A DNA stretch of 64,000 nt, taken from the NCBI GenBank assembly GCA_963721435.1, contig CAVRJC010000012.1:62001-126000 (forward strand), written 5' to 3'. The notes under the pieces are model-generated. The model was not told where the DNA came from. It searched no databases and was given only the letters and a program-made list of their open reading frames with translations. Every line of letters starts with the position of its first letter. Within the stretch, counting starts at the first letter, position 1. Shown here piece after piece: positions 42,605 to 52,164 of the stretch. The translations under genes were made by a program, and so were the position numbers. Origin of the DNA: CAVRJC01 sp963721435. GTDB taxonomy: Bacteria > Actinomycetota > Acidimicrobiia > IMCC26256 > DASPTH01.

Positions 42605-44257
42605 ATGATCGTGAACGCGCCGAAGGCATGGGACCGCGTCGTCGACGTGGTGGTGATGGGCTCGGGTGCCGCGGGGCTGGCCGCCGCGACCCTCGCCTAC
42701 GACGGCGGGGCCGACGTGCTGCTGCTCGAGAAAGCCGACCTCATCGGCGGCACGACCGGCGTCTCGGGCGGGATGCCGTGGGTCCCGATGAACCACCACA
42801 TGGCCGACGTCGGCGTGACCGACTCCCGCGAGGACGCGCTCACCTACATCCGCCGCCTCACCCACGGGCGCGAGCCCGACCCGTCGCTGGTGGAGCTGTA
42901 CGTCGACGTCGCGCCCGAGGTGATCGAGTACCTCGAGGCCAAGACGCCGCTGCGCTTCTACGCCCCGAGCACGTTCAACGACTACTTCGAGGGCATCCCC
43001 GGCGGCAAGCCCGCGGGACGCTCGATCGAGCCGGTCCCCTACGACGCCCGCACCGAGCTCGGCGAGTGGGCCGCCCGCTCGCGCACCAGCCCGCACCTCG
43101 CGCGCCTCACGATGGAGGAAGGCGCGAAGTACCTGCGCGGCGACGAGCCGCCGGACTTCGGCGTGATCATGCAGCGCGAGACCGACGACGTCCGCTGCGG
43201 CGGGCCGGCACTCGTCGCGTCCTTGTTGAAGGGACTGCTCGACCGCGGCGTCACGATCGAGACCGGCACGGCGGCGACCGATCTCGTGGTGGTCGACGGC
43301 GAAGTCGTCGGCGTGCTCGTCGAGCACGGCGGCAGCAACGAGTTCATCGGCACCAACAAGGGTGTCGTGCTCGCGTGCGGAGGCTTCGAGTGGAACGACG
43401 ACATGGTGCGCGCGTTCATCGGCCGCGAGATCTTCCCGCTGAGCCCGCCGCACAACGAGGGTGACGGTCACCGCATGGCGATGGAAGCGGGCGCCGCGCT
43501 CGCGAACATGACCTCGTTCTGGGGCCAGCCTGCGATGCTCGACCCCGAGGTCGACTTCGAAGGAAACCTGCTCTATCAGATGGGCACCGCCCGCAGCGCC
43601 AAGGGCGTGATCCTCGTGAATCGCACCGGCAAGCGGTTCGTGAACGAGGGTGTGACGTACCAGGACTTCCCGAAGGCGCTCGGCGCGTACGACCCCGTCG
43701 CCCTCGAGTACCCCACCGAGAACGTCTGGATGATCTTCGACCAGCACACGAAGGACACGACCGTGCTCCTCCCGTCGATCCTGCCGGGCAGCGACGCGCC
43801 CGAGTGGATGACGCGGGCGGCGACGATCCGCGACCTCGCGCAGGAGATCGGTGTCGACGCCGACGCGCTCGAAGCCACCGTCGCGCGCTGGAACGGGCAC
43901 GTCGCCGCGGGTGAAGACCCCGACTTCCACCGCGGCACCGTCCGCTTCGAGGCGCACATGAGCGGCTCGTTCCCCACGCCCGAGCGCATCCTCGGTGCGA
44001 TCGAGACGGGACCGTTCTACGCGATGCCGCTGTACGACGGCACGCTCGGCACGAACGGCGGCCCGCGCATCGACGCCGACGCCCGAGTGCTCCGTCACGA
44101 CGGCACGCCGATCCCCGGGCTCTACGCCGCGGGCAACGCGAGTGCAAGCGTGTTCGGGCCTGCGTACCCCGGCGGTGGTGCCACCATCGGCCCCGCCCTC
44201 ACATTCGGCTATCTCGCCGGCCGTCACGCCGCGAGCAGAGAGGCGACACATTCATGA
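42605..44257 (+). CDS. FAD-dependent dehydrogenase (3-ketosteroid delta-1-dehydrogenase/fumarate reductase-like)
   Basis: 550-aa flavoprotein: FAD-binding VVMGSGAAGLAAA at residues ~17-29, EKADLIGGTTGVSGG, and the C-terminal GLYAAGNASASVFGPAYPGGGATIGP, the signature of the KstD-like group. A Tyr-containing FYAMPLYDGTLGTNGG segment lies where KstD has active-site residues. It would desaturate a ketone or acyl substrate. ATG 42605 follows GGGGGAG by 6 nt, directly after the inverted repeat. Its stop overlaps the next SDR by 4 nt. Confidence 0.85.
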   Translation: MIVNAPKAWDRVVDVVVMGSGAAGLAAATLAYDGGADVLLLEKADLIGGTTGVSGGMPWVPMNHHMADVGVTDSREDALTYIRRLTHGREPDPSLVELYVDVAPEVIEYLEAKTPLRFYAPSTFNDYFEGIPGGKPAGRSIEPVPYDARTELGEWAARSRTSPHLARLTMEEGAKYLRGDEPPDFGVIMQRETDDVRCGGPALVASLLKGLLDRGVTIETGTAATDLVVVDGEVVGVLVEHGGSNEFIGTNKGVVLACGGFEWNDDMVRAFIGREIFPLSPPHNEGDGHRMAMEAGAALANMTSFWGQPAMLDPEVDFEGNLLYQMGTARSAKGVILVNRTGKRFVNEGVTYQDFPKALGAYDPVALEYPTENVWMIFDQHTKDTTVLLPSILPGSDAPEWMTRAATIRDLAQEIGVDADALEATVARWNGHVAAGEDPDFHRGTVRFEAHMSGSFPTPERILGAIETGPFYAMPLYDGTLGTNGGPRIDADARVLRHDGTPIPGLYAAGNASASVFGPAYPGGGATIGPALTFGYLAGRHAASREATHS

Positions 44258-45042
44258 CCGATCTCGCCGGATCCGATTCGGCTCGCACCGACTTCGCAGG
44301 CAAGGTCGCGATCGTCACCGGCGCCGCGTCGGGCATCGGGCGCGCGTCGGCGCGGTTGTTCGCGCAGCGCGGCGCCAGCGTCGTGGTCGCCGACATCGAC
44401 ACGACGGGCGGCGCGGAGACCGCGAAGATCGTGAACGACGAGGGCGGCAACGCGGTGTTCCAGGAGACCGACGTCGCCGATCCCGACGCGGTCGAGCGCA
44501 TGGTGCTGCGCGCGGTCGGCGAGTTCGGTCGCCTCGACTTCGCGCACAACAACGCGGGCATCGCGGGCGCGGGCGCACCGATCCCCGACTACCCGCTCGA
44601 CCAGTGGTACCGCGGCATCGACGTGATGCTGAACGGCGTGTTCCTCGGCATGCGCTTCGAGATCCCCGCGATCCTCGCGAGCGGCGGGGGCGCGATCGTG
44701 AACACCTCGTCGGGGGCGGGCCTCATCGGCTTCCCCGGTATGTCGGCGTACGTCGCCGCCAAGCACGGTGTCATCGGCCTCACCAAGACCGCCGCGCTCG
44801 AGTTCGGCGCGCAGGGCGTGCGCGTCAACGCGATCTGCCCGGGCACCACGTTCAGCCGCATGGTCGACGACTGGCTCCAGGGCGACCCCGACAACCTCGC
44901 CCAGGTGGCCGCTCTGCACCCGATCGGGCGCATCGCCAACCCCGAGGAGATCGCGGAGGCAGCGATCTGGCTGTGCTCCGACGCCGCGTCGTTCATGCTC
45001 GGCGCCGCGATCCCCGTCGACGGCGGGTACACGGCCCAATGA
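44254..45042 (+). CDS. SDR family NAD(P)-dependent oxidoreductase
   Basis: 262-aa classical SDR: VTGAASGIGRASA, NNAGIAG, NTSSGAGL for the catalytic Ser, YVAAK for Tyr and Lys, and PVDGGYTAQ at the end. ATG overlaps the FAD dehydrogenase stop (ATGA), so the two are made together and probably act in sequence, for example alcohol oxidation and ring or chain desaturation. A 37-nt gap precedes the aldo/keto reductase gene. Confidence 0.88.
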   Translation: MTDLAGSDSARTDFAGKVAIVTGAASGIGRASARLFAQRGASVVVADIDTTGGAETAKIVNDEGGNAVFQETDVADPDAVERMVLRAVGEFGRLDFAHNNAGIAGAGAPIPDYPLDQWYRGIDVMLNGVFLGMRFEIPAILASGGGAIVNTSSGAGLIGFPGMSAYVAAKHGVIGLTKTAALEFGAQGVRVNAICPGTTFSRMVDDWLQGDPDNLAQVAALHPIGRIANPEEIAEAAIWLCSDAASFMLGAAIPVDGGYTAQ

Positions 45043-45079
45043 TGTTCAGCCAGGTGAACCTCGAGCGTGTGACCCATTG

Positions 45080-46165
45080 ATGCAGTACGAAGCGCTCGGC
45101 AGGAGCGGGGTCGTCGTCAGCCGGCTGTGCCTCGGCACGATGATGTTCGGCGCGCAGGGCAACCCCGATCACGACGACTCCGTCCGCATCATCCAGACCG
45201 CGTTCGACGCGGGGATCAACTTCGTCGACAGTGCCGACGTCTACAGCTACGGCGAATCCGAGGAGATCCTCGGCAAGGCGCTGCAAGGGCGACGCGACGA
45301 CATCGTGGTGGCGACCAAGGTCCACCACCCGATGAGCGACGAGGTGCTCAACCAGCGCGGGTCGTCGCGCTCGTGGATCGCACGCGCGTGCGAGGCGTCG
45401 CTGCAGCGCCTCGGCACCGACTACATCGACCTCTACCAGGTGCACCGCCCCGACCCGCTCACCGACATCGACGACACGCTCGGCGCGCTCTCCGATCTCG
45501 TGCACCAGGGCAAGGTGCGCATGATCGGGTGCTGCACGTTCCCGCCGTCGGACCTCGTCGACGCGTGGCACGTGGCCGAGCGGCGCGGGCACGTGCACTT
45601 CTCGAGCAACCAGCCGCCGTACTCGTTGTTCGTGCGCGGCATCGAGCGTGAAGTGCTCCCGGTCTGCCGCAATCTCGGCATGGGCGTGATCTGCTGGTCG
45701 CCGCTGAACTCGGGGTGGCTCACCGGCCGCATGCGCCGAGGCGTCGAGGCACCGTCGTCGCCGCGCATGGCGATCCCCATGAACCGCGCGCGCGACGAGG
45801 CCGAGAGCGGCTTCGGCCAACCGCGGCTCCCCTACCCCGCGATGCTGATCGACGACTCGTTCCCGCCGTTCGCACGCAAGTTCGACGCGGTCGAGGAGCT
45901 GCTCGCGCTGTCGGCGGACTCGGGCATCTCGATGATCGACCTCGCGCTCGGGTTCGTGCTCGCGCACCCGGCGCTGACGTCCGCGATCATCGGGCCCCGC
46001 ACGATGGACCAGCTCACGAGCCAGCTCGGCGCGACCGACACGCCGCTCCCCGCCGATGTGCTCGATCGCCTCGACGCGATCGTGCCGCCGGGTACCGACA
46101 TCCTCCCGGGCGAAGCCGGATACCAGTTGCGCGAGTTCACGGAGGCCGGCCGCCGTCGTCGATGA
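45080..46165 (+). CDS. Aldo/keto reductase
   Basis: 361-aa NADPH-dependent reductase with the AKR tetrad: Asp in FVDSADVYSYG, the Tyr four residues on, Lys in VVATKVHHP and His in YQVHRPD. The C-terminal SAIIGPRTMDQL binds the cofactor phosphate. It resembles the AKR11/12-like general oxidoreductases. ATG 45080 was chosen because it gives MQYEALGRSG, the conserved start; upstream sequence is the end of the SDR gene. It ends 7 nt before the ligase GTG. Confidence 0.88.
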   Translation: MQYEALGRSGVVVSRLCLGTMMFGAQGNPDHDDSVRIIQTAFDAGINFVDSADVYSYGESEEILGKALQGRRDDIVVATKVHHPMSDEVLNQRGSSRSWIARACEASLQRLGTDYIDLYQVHRPDPLTDIDDTLGALSDLVHQGKVRMIGCCTFPPSDLVDAWHVAERRGHVHFSSNQPPYSLFVRGIEREVLPVCRNLGMGVICWSPLNSGWLTGRMRRGVEAPSSPRMAIPMNRARDEAESGFGQPRLPYPAMLIDDSFPPFARKFDAVEELLALSADSGISMIDLALGFVLAHPALTSAIIGPRTMDQLTSQLGATDTPLPADVLDRLDAIVPPGTDILPGEAGYQLREFTEAGRRRR

Positions 46166-46172
46166 TGTCCGA

Positions 46173-47714
46173 GTGACGAACACGTACCGCATGGACCCGA
46201 ACTCGGTCTGGCAGTGCATGGCCGACCGCGCGGAGGCGACGCCCGATGCGCTGATGCTCCTCGACGCCGACGACCGCGAGGTCACGTTCGGGGAGTACCG
46301 CGAGTGGGCCGAGCGCACCGCCGCGGGCTTGCACGAGTGGGGCGTCCGCCCCGGCGACACCGTCGCGTGGCAGATGCCGACGTGGATCGAGACGGTCGTG
46401 CTGCTCGGTGCGCTCTGCCGGCTCGGCGTGCGCCAGGTCCCGGTGCTCCCGATCTACGGCGAGCACGAGCTGACGTTCATCCTCGACCAGTGCGGCGCGT
46501 CGGCGTTCATCGTTCCCGGCACGTGGCGCGGCACCGACTTCGAGGCCACCGCCCGGCGCATCGAGGGGACGCTCGGCACCTTCCGCACCCTGGTGTGCGA
46601 CCACGAGCTCCCGAGCGGCGACCCGTCGGTGCTTCCCGAGTTGGTCGTCGAGCCCGACGAGACCCGGTGGGTGTTCTACACGTCCGGCACCACGTCGAGC
46701 CCGAAGGGTGTGCGCCACACCGACCATGCCGTGATCGAGATCGGCATCCAGATGGTGATCCGGCAGGGCTTCGAAGGCACCGACCGCTTCGGCATCGCGT
46801 TCCCGTTCACCCACATCGGCGGGCTCACGAACCTGTGCGTGTGCCTGTACACCGGGCTGACGCTCGTGCTGCTCGAGTCGTTCCTGCCCGCGCAGGCCGT
46901 CGACGTGTTCGCGCGCCTCGGTGTCACCACCATCGGTGGCGGTCCCGCCTTCTACCGCGCGTTCGTCGACCAGCAACGCGCGCGCGGGGGCCCGTCGATC
47001 CTGCCCGCGCTGCGCTTCATCTCCGGAGGCGGCGCGCCCATGCCGCCCGAGCTGCACTGCGAAGTGCGTGACGAGATCGGCGGGATGGGCTGCGCGAACG
47101 GGTTCGGCATGACCGAGGGCGTGATCATGGCGATCAACGACCCCCGCGACACCGACGAGCACCTCATGTCCACGTCGGGCCGCGCGCTCGACGGCATGGA
47201 GATCCGCGCCGTCGACGCGTCGGGTGCGCCGTTGCCGCCCGACACCGAAGGCGAGTTGCAGATCCGTGGCGTGGGCCTCTTCCAGGGGTACCTCGACGAG
47301 AGCCTCAACGACGACGCGTTCGACGACGACGGCTGGTTCCGCACCGGCGACGTGGGGCGCCTCGATGCCGACGGCTACGTCACCGTCACCGGGCGCATGA
47401 AGGACATCATCATCCGCAAGGGCGAGAACATCAGCGCCAAGGCGATCGAGGATCTCCTCTACGCGCACCCGAAGATCGCCGACGCCGCGGTGATCGGCGT
47501 GCCCGACGACGAACGCGGCGAGATGGTGTGCGCGGTCGTCACGCTCGCCGACCCGGCTGATCCGATCACGCTCGACGAGATCGCGGCGTCGATGACCGAA
47601 GCCGGTGTGATGCGCCAGAAGATCCCCGAGCGCCTCGAGATCATCGACGCGATGCCCCGCAACGCCACCGGCAAGATCGTCAAGAACGATCTCCGCGCCC
47701 AGTACGCGCAGTAG
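46173..47714 (+). CDS. Acyl-CoA synthetase (AMP-forming ligase)
   Basis: 513-aa ANL-superfamily ligase: P-loop YTSGTTSSPKGV near residue 168, NGFGMTEG for the adenine pocket, GWFRTGDVGRLDADG, and the C-terminal Lys in RNATGKIVKND. It activates a carboxylic acid through an acyl-AMP to the CoA thioester; the type (aromatic, fatty or sterol-derived) is unclear. GTG at 46173 lies 7 nt after the reductase stop; ATG 46191 is possible. It ends at a strong hairpin terminator. Confidence 0.88.
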   Translation: MTNTYRMDPNSVWQCMADRAEATPDALMLLDADDREVTFGEYREWAERTAAGLHEWGVRPGDTVAWQMPTWIETVVLLGALCRLGVRQVPVLPIYGEHELTFILDQCGASAFIVPGTWRGTDFEATARRIEGTLGTFRTLVCDHELPSGDPSVLPELVVEPDETRWVFYTSGTTSSPKGVRHTDHAVIEIGIQMVIRQGFEGTDRFGIAFPFTHIGGLTNLCVCLYTGLTLVLLESFLPAQAVDVFARLGVTTIGGGPAFYRAFVDQQRARGGPSILPALRFISGGGAPMPPELHCEVRDEIGGMGCANGFGMTEGVIMAINDPRDTDEHLMSTSGRALDGMEIRAVDASGAPLPPDTEGELQIRGVGLFQGYLDESLNDDAFDDDGWFRTGDVGRLDADGYVTVTGRMKDIIIRKGENISAKAIEDLLYAHPKIADAAVIGVPDDERGEMVCAVVTLADPADPITLDEIAASMTEAGVMRQKIPERLEIIDAMPRNATGKIVKNDLRAQYAQ

Positions 47715-47743
47715 CCGGCGGTCCCGGTGTGGGACCGCCGGCT
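47713..47743. terminator. Strong bidirectional hairpin terminator
   Basis: AGCCGGCGGTCCC (47713-47725) pairs perfectly with GGGACCGCCGGCT (47731-47743) around the 5-nt loop GGTGT, a 13-bp GC-rich stem. It begins at the stop codon of the ligase gene and lies 14 bp from the end of the converging binding-protein gene, so it can end both transcripts. There is no T-run, as is common in high-GC actinobacteria. Confidence 0.75.
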
Positions 47744-47756
47744 CCGGTGCGTAGTG

Positions 47757-49142
47757 CTACTTCTTCGTCTTCGTCTTGACGACCGGGCTGTCGTAGCAGG
47801 TGAACGGAACGGTCGGGATGTACTTCGCGCCCGGGCCGTCGATCTTCAACACTGCCGCACAGTCGGCTGCGATGTGATGCATCGCCGGGTACTCCATCTG
47901 GCCGGGACCCTGGGCCACCGACGACTTGTAGGTGTAGTTCCCGTTGTTGATCTTCTGGTCGAACGTCTTCGTGTTCAGCGTGCTGCCCGTCGCCTTGAGC
48001 ATCGACACCAACACGTCGGCCTGCGCGTACGCCAACGCGATCGCCAGGGTGATGAACTTCCCCGTCGGCGCGTTGCTCGCAGTGAGGTCGGTCTCCATCT
48101 GCTTGATGTACGCGGTCTGCGCCTCCTGCGGCACGATCTGCGAGCTCACGTACGCGCCGTTGAACGCCGCCGCCAACTGCGCCGAGGTACCGAGCAGACC
48201 CGGGATGTACCCCACGAAGTTGATGTTCGTGCCGGTGAACCCAGCCGCCGTCATCGCCGCCGTGAGACCCGGAGCAGTCTGGAAGTTGACCAACGTCTCC
48301 AAGATGTTCGGCTTCGCCGCCAAGATCGCCGTCACATACGGCGTGAAACTCGCCGGCGGGTTCGGCGTCGGGATGTTCGACTCCGCGTACACCACCGTCG
48401 CACCCTCGAGCTTGTAGAGGTTGCTGATCGTCGGCACCGACGTCTTGCCCGACGTGTCATCACCGGTCTGGAGCGCGACCTTCGCCTGGCTGGGCTTGAG
48501 GCCCGCAGCCTCGATCGGCCCCAACGCCAAGTTGCTCTGGTACACCTTCGGGTTGTCGGTGTCGGCGGTGATCAGGCAGCCGTTGAAGCCGAAGCCCCAG
48601 CGGGTGTGACAGAACCCCGGCAGGAAACCCCAGCCGTAGTACGGCACCTGCTGCTGGTTCATGAAATCGGTGCTCGCCGGCAACACGTCAGCCGAGAGGC
48701 CGACCATCGCGAAGACCTGGTCCTGTTGGACCGCGGCCTGCACGATCTGCAAGTTGGTCTGCGGGTTGCCGCCGTCGTCCTTGCAACCGGTGAAGTCGAT
48801 CGTGCGACCACCCGGAAGCTCCTTGTCCTTCGCCGCACGCTGGAACCGGGCCTTGTACCCGGCGTCCGCGCCGTTGAAGGACGCCTGCTGCAAATAGCAG
48901 CCGACCTTCACACTGCTCGAGGTCACCCCCCGAGTCAGACCCGAACCCGCAGTGCCCGTCAACGACTCCTTCCTCACCGCCTTCGCCGCCTTGGCGTTAC
49001 CGTTCGTACTCGGCCCATACGCCGGCACACTGCCCGCCGACCCAGTCGTCGTACTCGTCTGGCCAACCGCACTCGAGATCGTGAGCGCAGCAACAGCCAC
49101 CACCACTGCGATCACAACTGTCAACTTCAGGCAACGCCTCAT
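47757..49142 (-). CDS. Branched-chain amino acid-type ABC substrate-binding protein
   Basis: 461-aa exported protein: N-terminal signal MRRCLKLT, then a hydrophobic core to about residue 27, and a Thr/Ser/Gly-rich linker before a type-1 periplasmic binding fold (VKVGCYLQQASFNG, PETDF-like STDFMNQQQVPYYGWG, LLGTSAQLAAAFNGAYV). Several cysteines (residues ~77, 115, 180, 189) could form disulfides outside the cell. There is no lipobox, so anchoring is uncertain. No permease or ATPase genes of this family are in the window, making it an orphan. ATG preceded by GGGAGTG. Confidence 0.85.
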   Translation of the reverse strand: MRRCLKLTVVIAVVVAVAALTISSAVGQTSTTTGSAGSVPAYGPSTNGNAKAAKAVRKESLTGTAGSGLTRGVTSSSVKVGCYLQQASFNGADAGYKARFQRAAKDKELPGGRTIDFTGCKDDGGNPQTNLQIVQAAVQQDQVFAMVGLSADVLPASTDFMNQQQVPYYGWGFLPGFCHTRWGFGFNGCLITADTDNPKVYQSNLALGPIEAAGLKPSQAKVALQTGDDTSGKTSVPTISNLYKLEGATVVYAESNIPTPNPPASFTPYVTAILAAKPNILETLVNFQTAPGLTAAMTAAGFTGTNINFVGYIPGLLGTSAQLAAAFNGAYVSSQIVPQEAQTAYIKQMETDLTASNAPTGKFITLAIALAYAQADVLVSMLKATGSTLNTKTFDQKINNGNYTYKSSVAQGPGQMEYPAMHHIAADCAAVLKIDGPGAKYIPTVPFTCYDSPVVKTKTKK

Positions 49143-49295
49143 TCGTCACTCCCATGGGTACGAGGGGAGCACGTGTCTAGCCGACCCACTGATCTCGCCT
49201 GGAACCGTGCCGGACACTTTTTTCGAAAGACACGGGTCGTCGGCTCCTCGGATATCGTGCGACGCGGGGGCATGCATCGACGGCCGGGAGTGCAG

Positions 49296-49766
49296 ATGCT
49301 CGACGACGACATGCAGCGAGTCGTTCGAGATCAACGCCTCGGCTACGTCGCCACCGTCTGTCCCGATGGCACGCCGAACTTGTCACCCAAGGGCACGACC
49401 GCAGTCTGGGACGATCAGCACCTCGTGTTCCTCGACCTGCACTCGCCCCAGACCGTGCGCAACATCGAAGCGGGCAACACGGTCGTCGAGATCAACGTCG
49501 TCGACCCGATCCGCAGGAAGGGGTACCGATTCAAGGGACCGGCCACGGTCCATCGGGACGGACCCGTCTACGACGACGTCGTGCGCTTCTACGAGCACGC
49601 GCGGGGCCTCGACCATGGAGGGATCAACGCGGTGGTCATGGTGGAAGTCGAGCAGGCCTCGGCGCTCGTCTCCCCCGCGTATCAAGACGGCTCGACCGAA
49701 GACGAGATCAGCCGGCGCTCCCTGACCATGTACGGGCTCACGCGCACCTCGCGCCCCGACCGATAG
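49296..49766 (+). CDS. Pyridoxamine 5'-phosphate oxidase-fold (FMN-binding) protein, 2
   Basis: 156-aa split-barrel flavin-binding protein: LGYVATVCPDGTPNLSPKGTTAVWDDQHLVF, then VRNIEAGNTVVEINVVDP and KGYRFKGPATVH, the pattern of PPOX-family proteins. ATG 49296 is preceded by CGGGAG; ATG 49272 in frame is an alternative. It is divergent from the binding protein across 153 bp that contain no other feature I can support. Different subgroup from the PPOX protein at 39044-39499. Function unknown. Confidence 0.82.
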   Translation: MLDDDMQRVVRDQRLGYVATVCPDGTPNLSPKGTTAVWDDQHLVFLDLHSPQTVRNIEAGNTVVEINVVDPIRRKGYRFKGPATVHRDGPVYDDVVRFYEHARGLDHGGINAVVMVEVEQASALVSPAYQDGSTEDEISRRSLTMYGLTRTSRPDR

Positions 49767-49778
49767 CGCCGTCGGGAT

Positions 49779-49794
49779 CGAGGCGCCGGCCTCG
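49779..49794 (+). terminator. Short hairpin after the PPOX gene
   Basis: CGAGGC (49779-49784) pairs with GCCTCG (49789-49794) around GCCG, 13 nt after the PPOX stop codon. The stem is only 6 bp but fully GC-rich. It may end the PPOX transcript before the MMPL gene. The rest of the 139-bp gap holds no clear promoter match. Confidence 0.35.
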
Positions 49795-49905
49795 CCGGGG
49801 ATGCAACCAGTTTCGTGGGACGGGCCCGCCCTCGGGGACAATGGCGGCGAGTGCTCGGGCCGCTCCCCCGCGGGCCGGGCTTCCCTCGCCCCCAGGGAGT
49901 GACCC

Positions 49906-52089
49906 ATGCAGCGATTGGCTCGGTTCTCGTATCGACGTCGTCGCAGCATGCTGGCGTTCTGGATCGTGGCGCTCATCGGCGCGATCTTCCTGGGGAACGC
50001 GGTCGGCGGCACGTACTCACAGAGCTTCTCGCTGGCGGGCGCGGAGTCCCAGCGCGCGACCGAGCTGCTGCAATCGCGGTTCCCGGCGCGGTCGGGCGAC
50101 GAAGGCCAGATCGTCTTCGCCACGTCCGCCGGTGTGCGGTCCGACGCGGTCGAGACCCGCATGCAGGCCCTGTTCGACGACGTGGCGAAGGTCCGCGGCA
50201 TCACCGGCGTGCAGAGCCCGTATGCGGATGGCGCCGATTCGCAGATCTCGAAGAACGAGAAGATCGCCTACGCGACGATCTCGTTCGCCGAGCGCGACCG
50301 CAACATCCCGCAGTCGTCGATCGACGCGATCACGAAGCTCGTCGACGACGCGAGGTCCGGCAGCATCCGGATCGAGCTCAGCGGCAAGATGTTCCAATCT
50401 CGCGGCTCGTTGGGCGCGACAGAGCTGATCGGCGTGATCGCGGCGATGGTGATCCTGCTCGTCGTGTTCGGGTCGGTGCTCGCAATGGGACTGCCGATCA
50501 TGGTCGCGTTGTTCGGGATCGGCATCGGCATCGCGCTCGTCGAAGTGTTCAGCCACGTCGTCGCGACGCCGAGCTTCACGACACAGCTCGCGTCGATGAT
50601 CGGGATCGGTGTCGGCATCGACTACGCGCTCTTCATCGTGACGCGCTATCGCCAGGGCCTCCACGACGGTCTCGATGCCGAGGCAGCCGTCGTCCGCGCG
50701 ATCGACACCGCTGGTCGCGCGGTGCTGTTCGCGGGTTGCACGGTGGTGATCTCGATCCTCGGCCTGTTCCTCATGGGCGTCACATTCGTGCAGGGGCTCG
50801 CGATCGGCACCTCGGTCACCGTCGCCCTCGTGATGGCGGCGTCGATCACGCTGCTGCCCGCGGTGCTCGGGTTCGCCGGGCGCAACATCGACAAATTCTC
50901 CGTGTGGCGGCGCCGGGTCAAGGAGAACGACCACCGGGCCAGTGTCTGGTTCCGGTGGAGCCGCACCGTGCAGCGCCACCCGTGGACCGCGTTCCTGGCT
51001 TCGCTGGCCGTCCTGATCATCCTCGCGATCCCGTTCTTCTCGATGCGCCTCGGCTTCCCCGACGCCGGCAGCAGCCCGACGTCCGACACCACGCGACGGG
51101 CCTACGACCTCACGACCGAGGGCTGGGGCGCGGGCGTGAGCGGCCCGTTGACCCTCGCGGCCGAATTCCCGAAGAGCAGCGACCCCACCGCCACCCTGGA
51201 CGAGATCGTGACCGCCGCCCGCGACACGCCGGGCGTCGCGACCGTGAGCCCGCCGACGATCAGCCCGACCGGCGATGCCGCCATCATCCGCGTGGTCGCC
51301 GACTCGTCACCCCAGTCGGAGCAGACCGCCGACCTGGTGCACACGCTCCGCGACACGGCGATCCCCGATGCGACACGTGGGAGCGACGTCATCGTGCACG
51401 TGGGCGGCGTGACCGCCGCGGGCATCGACGTGTCCGACCGCCTGTCGGCACGACTGCCGATCTTCGTCGGCGCGGTGCTGGTGCTCAGCTTCCTGCTGCT
51501 GCTCGTCGTGTTCCGCAGCATCCTCGTGCCGCTCAAGGCCGTCGTCATGAACCTGCTGTCGATCGGCGCCGCGTACGGCATCGTCGTGGCGATCTTCCAG
51601 TGGGGCTGGTTCGACAGCGTGATCGGCATCCCCAAGGCGGGCCCGATCACTCCGTTCATCCCGATGATGATGTTCGCGATCCTGTTCGGCCTCTCGATGG
51701 ACTACGAGGTGTTCCTCCTCTCGCGCGTCCGCGAGGAGTACGACCGCACGCACGACAACGCACTCGCGGTGGCCGACGGCCTCGCGGCGACGGCACGCGT
51801 CATCACCGCGGCCGCGCTGATCATGGTCACCGTGTTCGGCAGCTTCGTGACCGGCGCGGAGCCGACACTCAAGCTGTTCGGGCTCGGTCTCGCCGCCGCG
51901 ATCTTCATCGACGCGACGCTCGTCCGGATGGTGCTGGTGCCGGCCACCATGGAGCTCCTCGGCGACCGCAACTGGTGGTTCCCCCACTGGCTCGACCGCA
52001 TCACGCCCCACCTGCAGGTGGACCCGCACGAAGATCCCGACGCCGAGCTGGCGGGTCTCCTCGACGAGGAGCCGGTCCCGTCGTCGTAG
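49906..52089 (+). CDS. MMPL/RND-family membrane transporter
   Basis: 727-aa inner-membrane transporter with the RND layout: one N-terminal helix (MLAFWIVALIGAIFLG), a large extracellular loop, five more helices (IGVIAAMVILLVVFGS, SMIGIGVGIDYALFIVTRYRQG), a second loop and a second six-helix block (LFGLSMDYEVFLLSRVREEY). The Asp-Tyr pairs in the GIDYALF and MDYEVF helices are the proton-relay residues of MMPL proteins. It probably exports lipids or hydrophobic compounds. ATG after GGGAGTG. Single gene, not paired with a lipid synthase. Confidence 0.9.
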   Translation: MQRLARFSYRRRRSMLAFWIVALIGAIFLGNAVGGTYSQSFSLAGAESQRATELLQSRFPARSGDEGQIVFATSAGVRSDAVETRMQALFDDVAKVRGITGVQSPYADGADSQISKNEKIAYATISFAERDRNIPQSSIDAITKLVDDARSGSIRIELSGKMFQSRGSLGATELIGVIAAMVILLVVFGSVLAMGLPIMVALFGIGIGIALVEVFSHVVATPSFTTQLASMIGIGVGIDYALFIVTRYRQGLHDGLDAEAAVVRAIDTAGRAVLFAGCTVVISILGLFLMGVTFVQGLAIGTSVTVALVMAASITLLPAVLGFAGRNIDKFSVWRRRVKENDHRASVWFRWSRTVQRHPWTAFLASLAVLIILAIPFFSMRLGFPDAGSSPTSDTTRRAYDLTTEGWGAGVSGPLTLAAEFPKSSDPTATLDEIVTAARDTPGVATVSPPTISPTGDAAIIRVVADSSPQSEQTADLVHTLRDTAIPDATRGSDVIVHVGGVTAAGIDVSDRLSARLPIFVGAVLVLSFLLLLVVFRSILVPLKAVVMNLLSIGAAYGIVVAIFQWGWFDSVIGIPKAGPITPFIPMMMFAILFGLSMDYEVFLLSRVREEYDRTHDNALAVADGLAATARVITAAALIMVTVFGSFVTGAEPTLKLFGLGLAAAIFIDATLVRMVLVPATMELLGDRNWWFPHWLDRITPHLQVDPHEDPDAELAGLLDEEPVPSS

Positions 52090-52164
52090 CGCTGGCGCCC
52101 GCGGCCCGAGTCGGCAACACTGATGTGCGTGATGTGACAAACGTTGCCTGATGGGCAGGTTGTC

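Noticed and set aside
39624..42629. Minus-strand open frame of 1001 codons opposite the molybdenum subunit and MerB-like genes
   Set aside because: Arg/His/Val-rich low-similarity translation; the plus strand carries recognisable motifs throughout. A shadow caused by high GC.
40391..44257. Single long plus-strand frame reading 1288 codons into the FAD dehydrogenase
   Set aside because: Only the part from ATG 42605 has protein-family similarity; the rest is an out-of-frame reading of the upstream genes.
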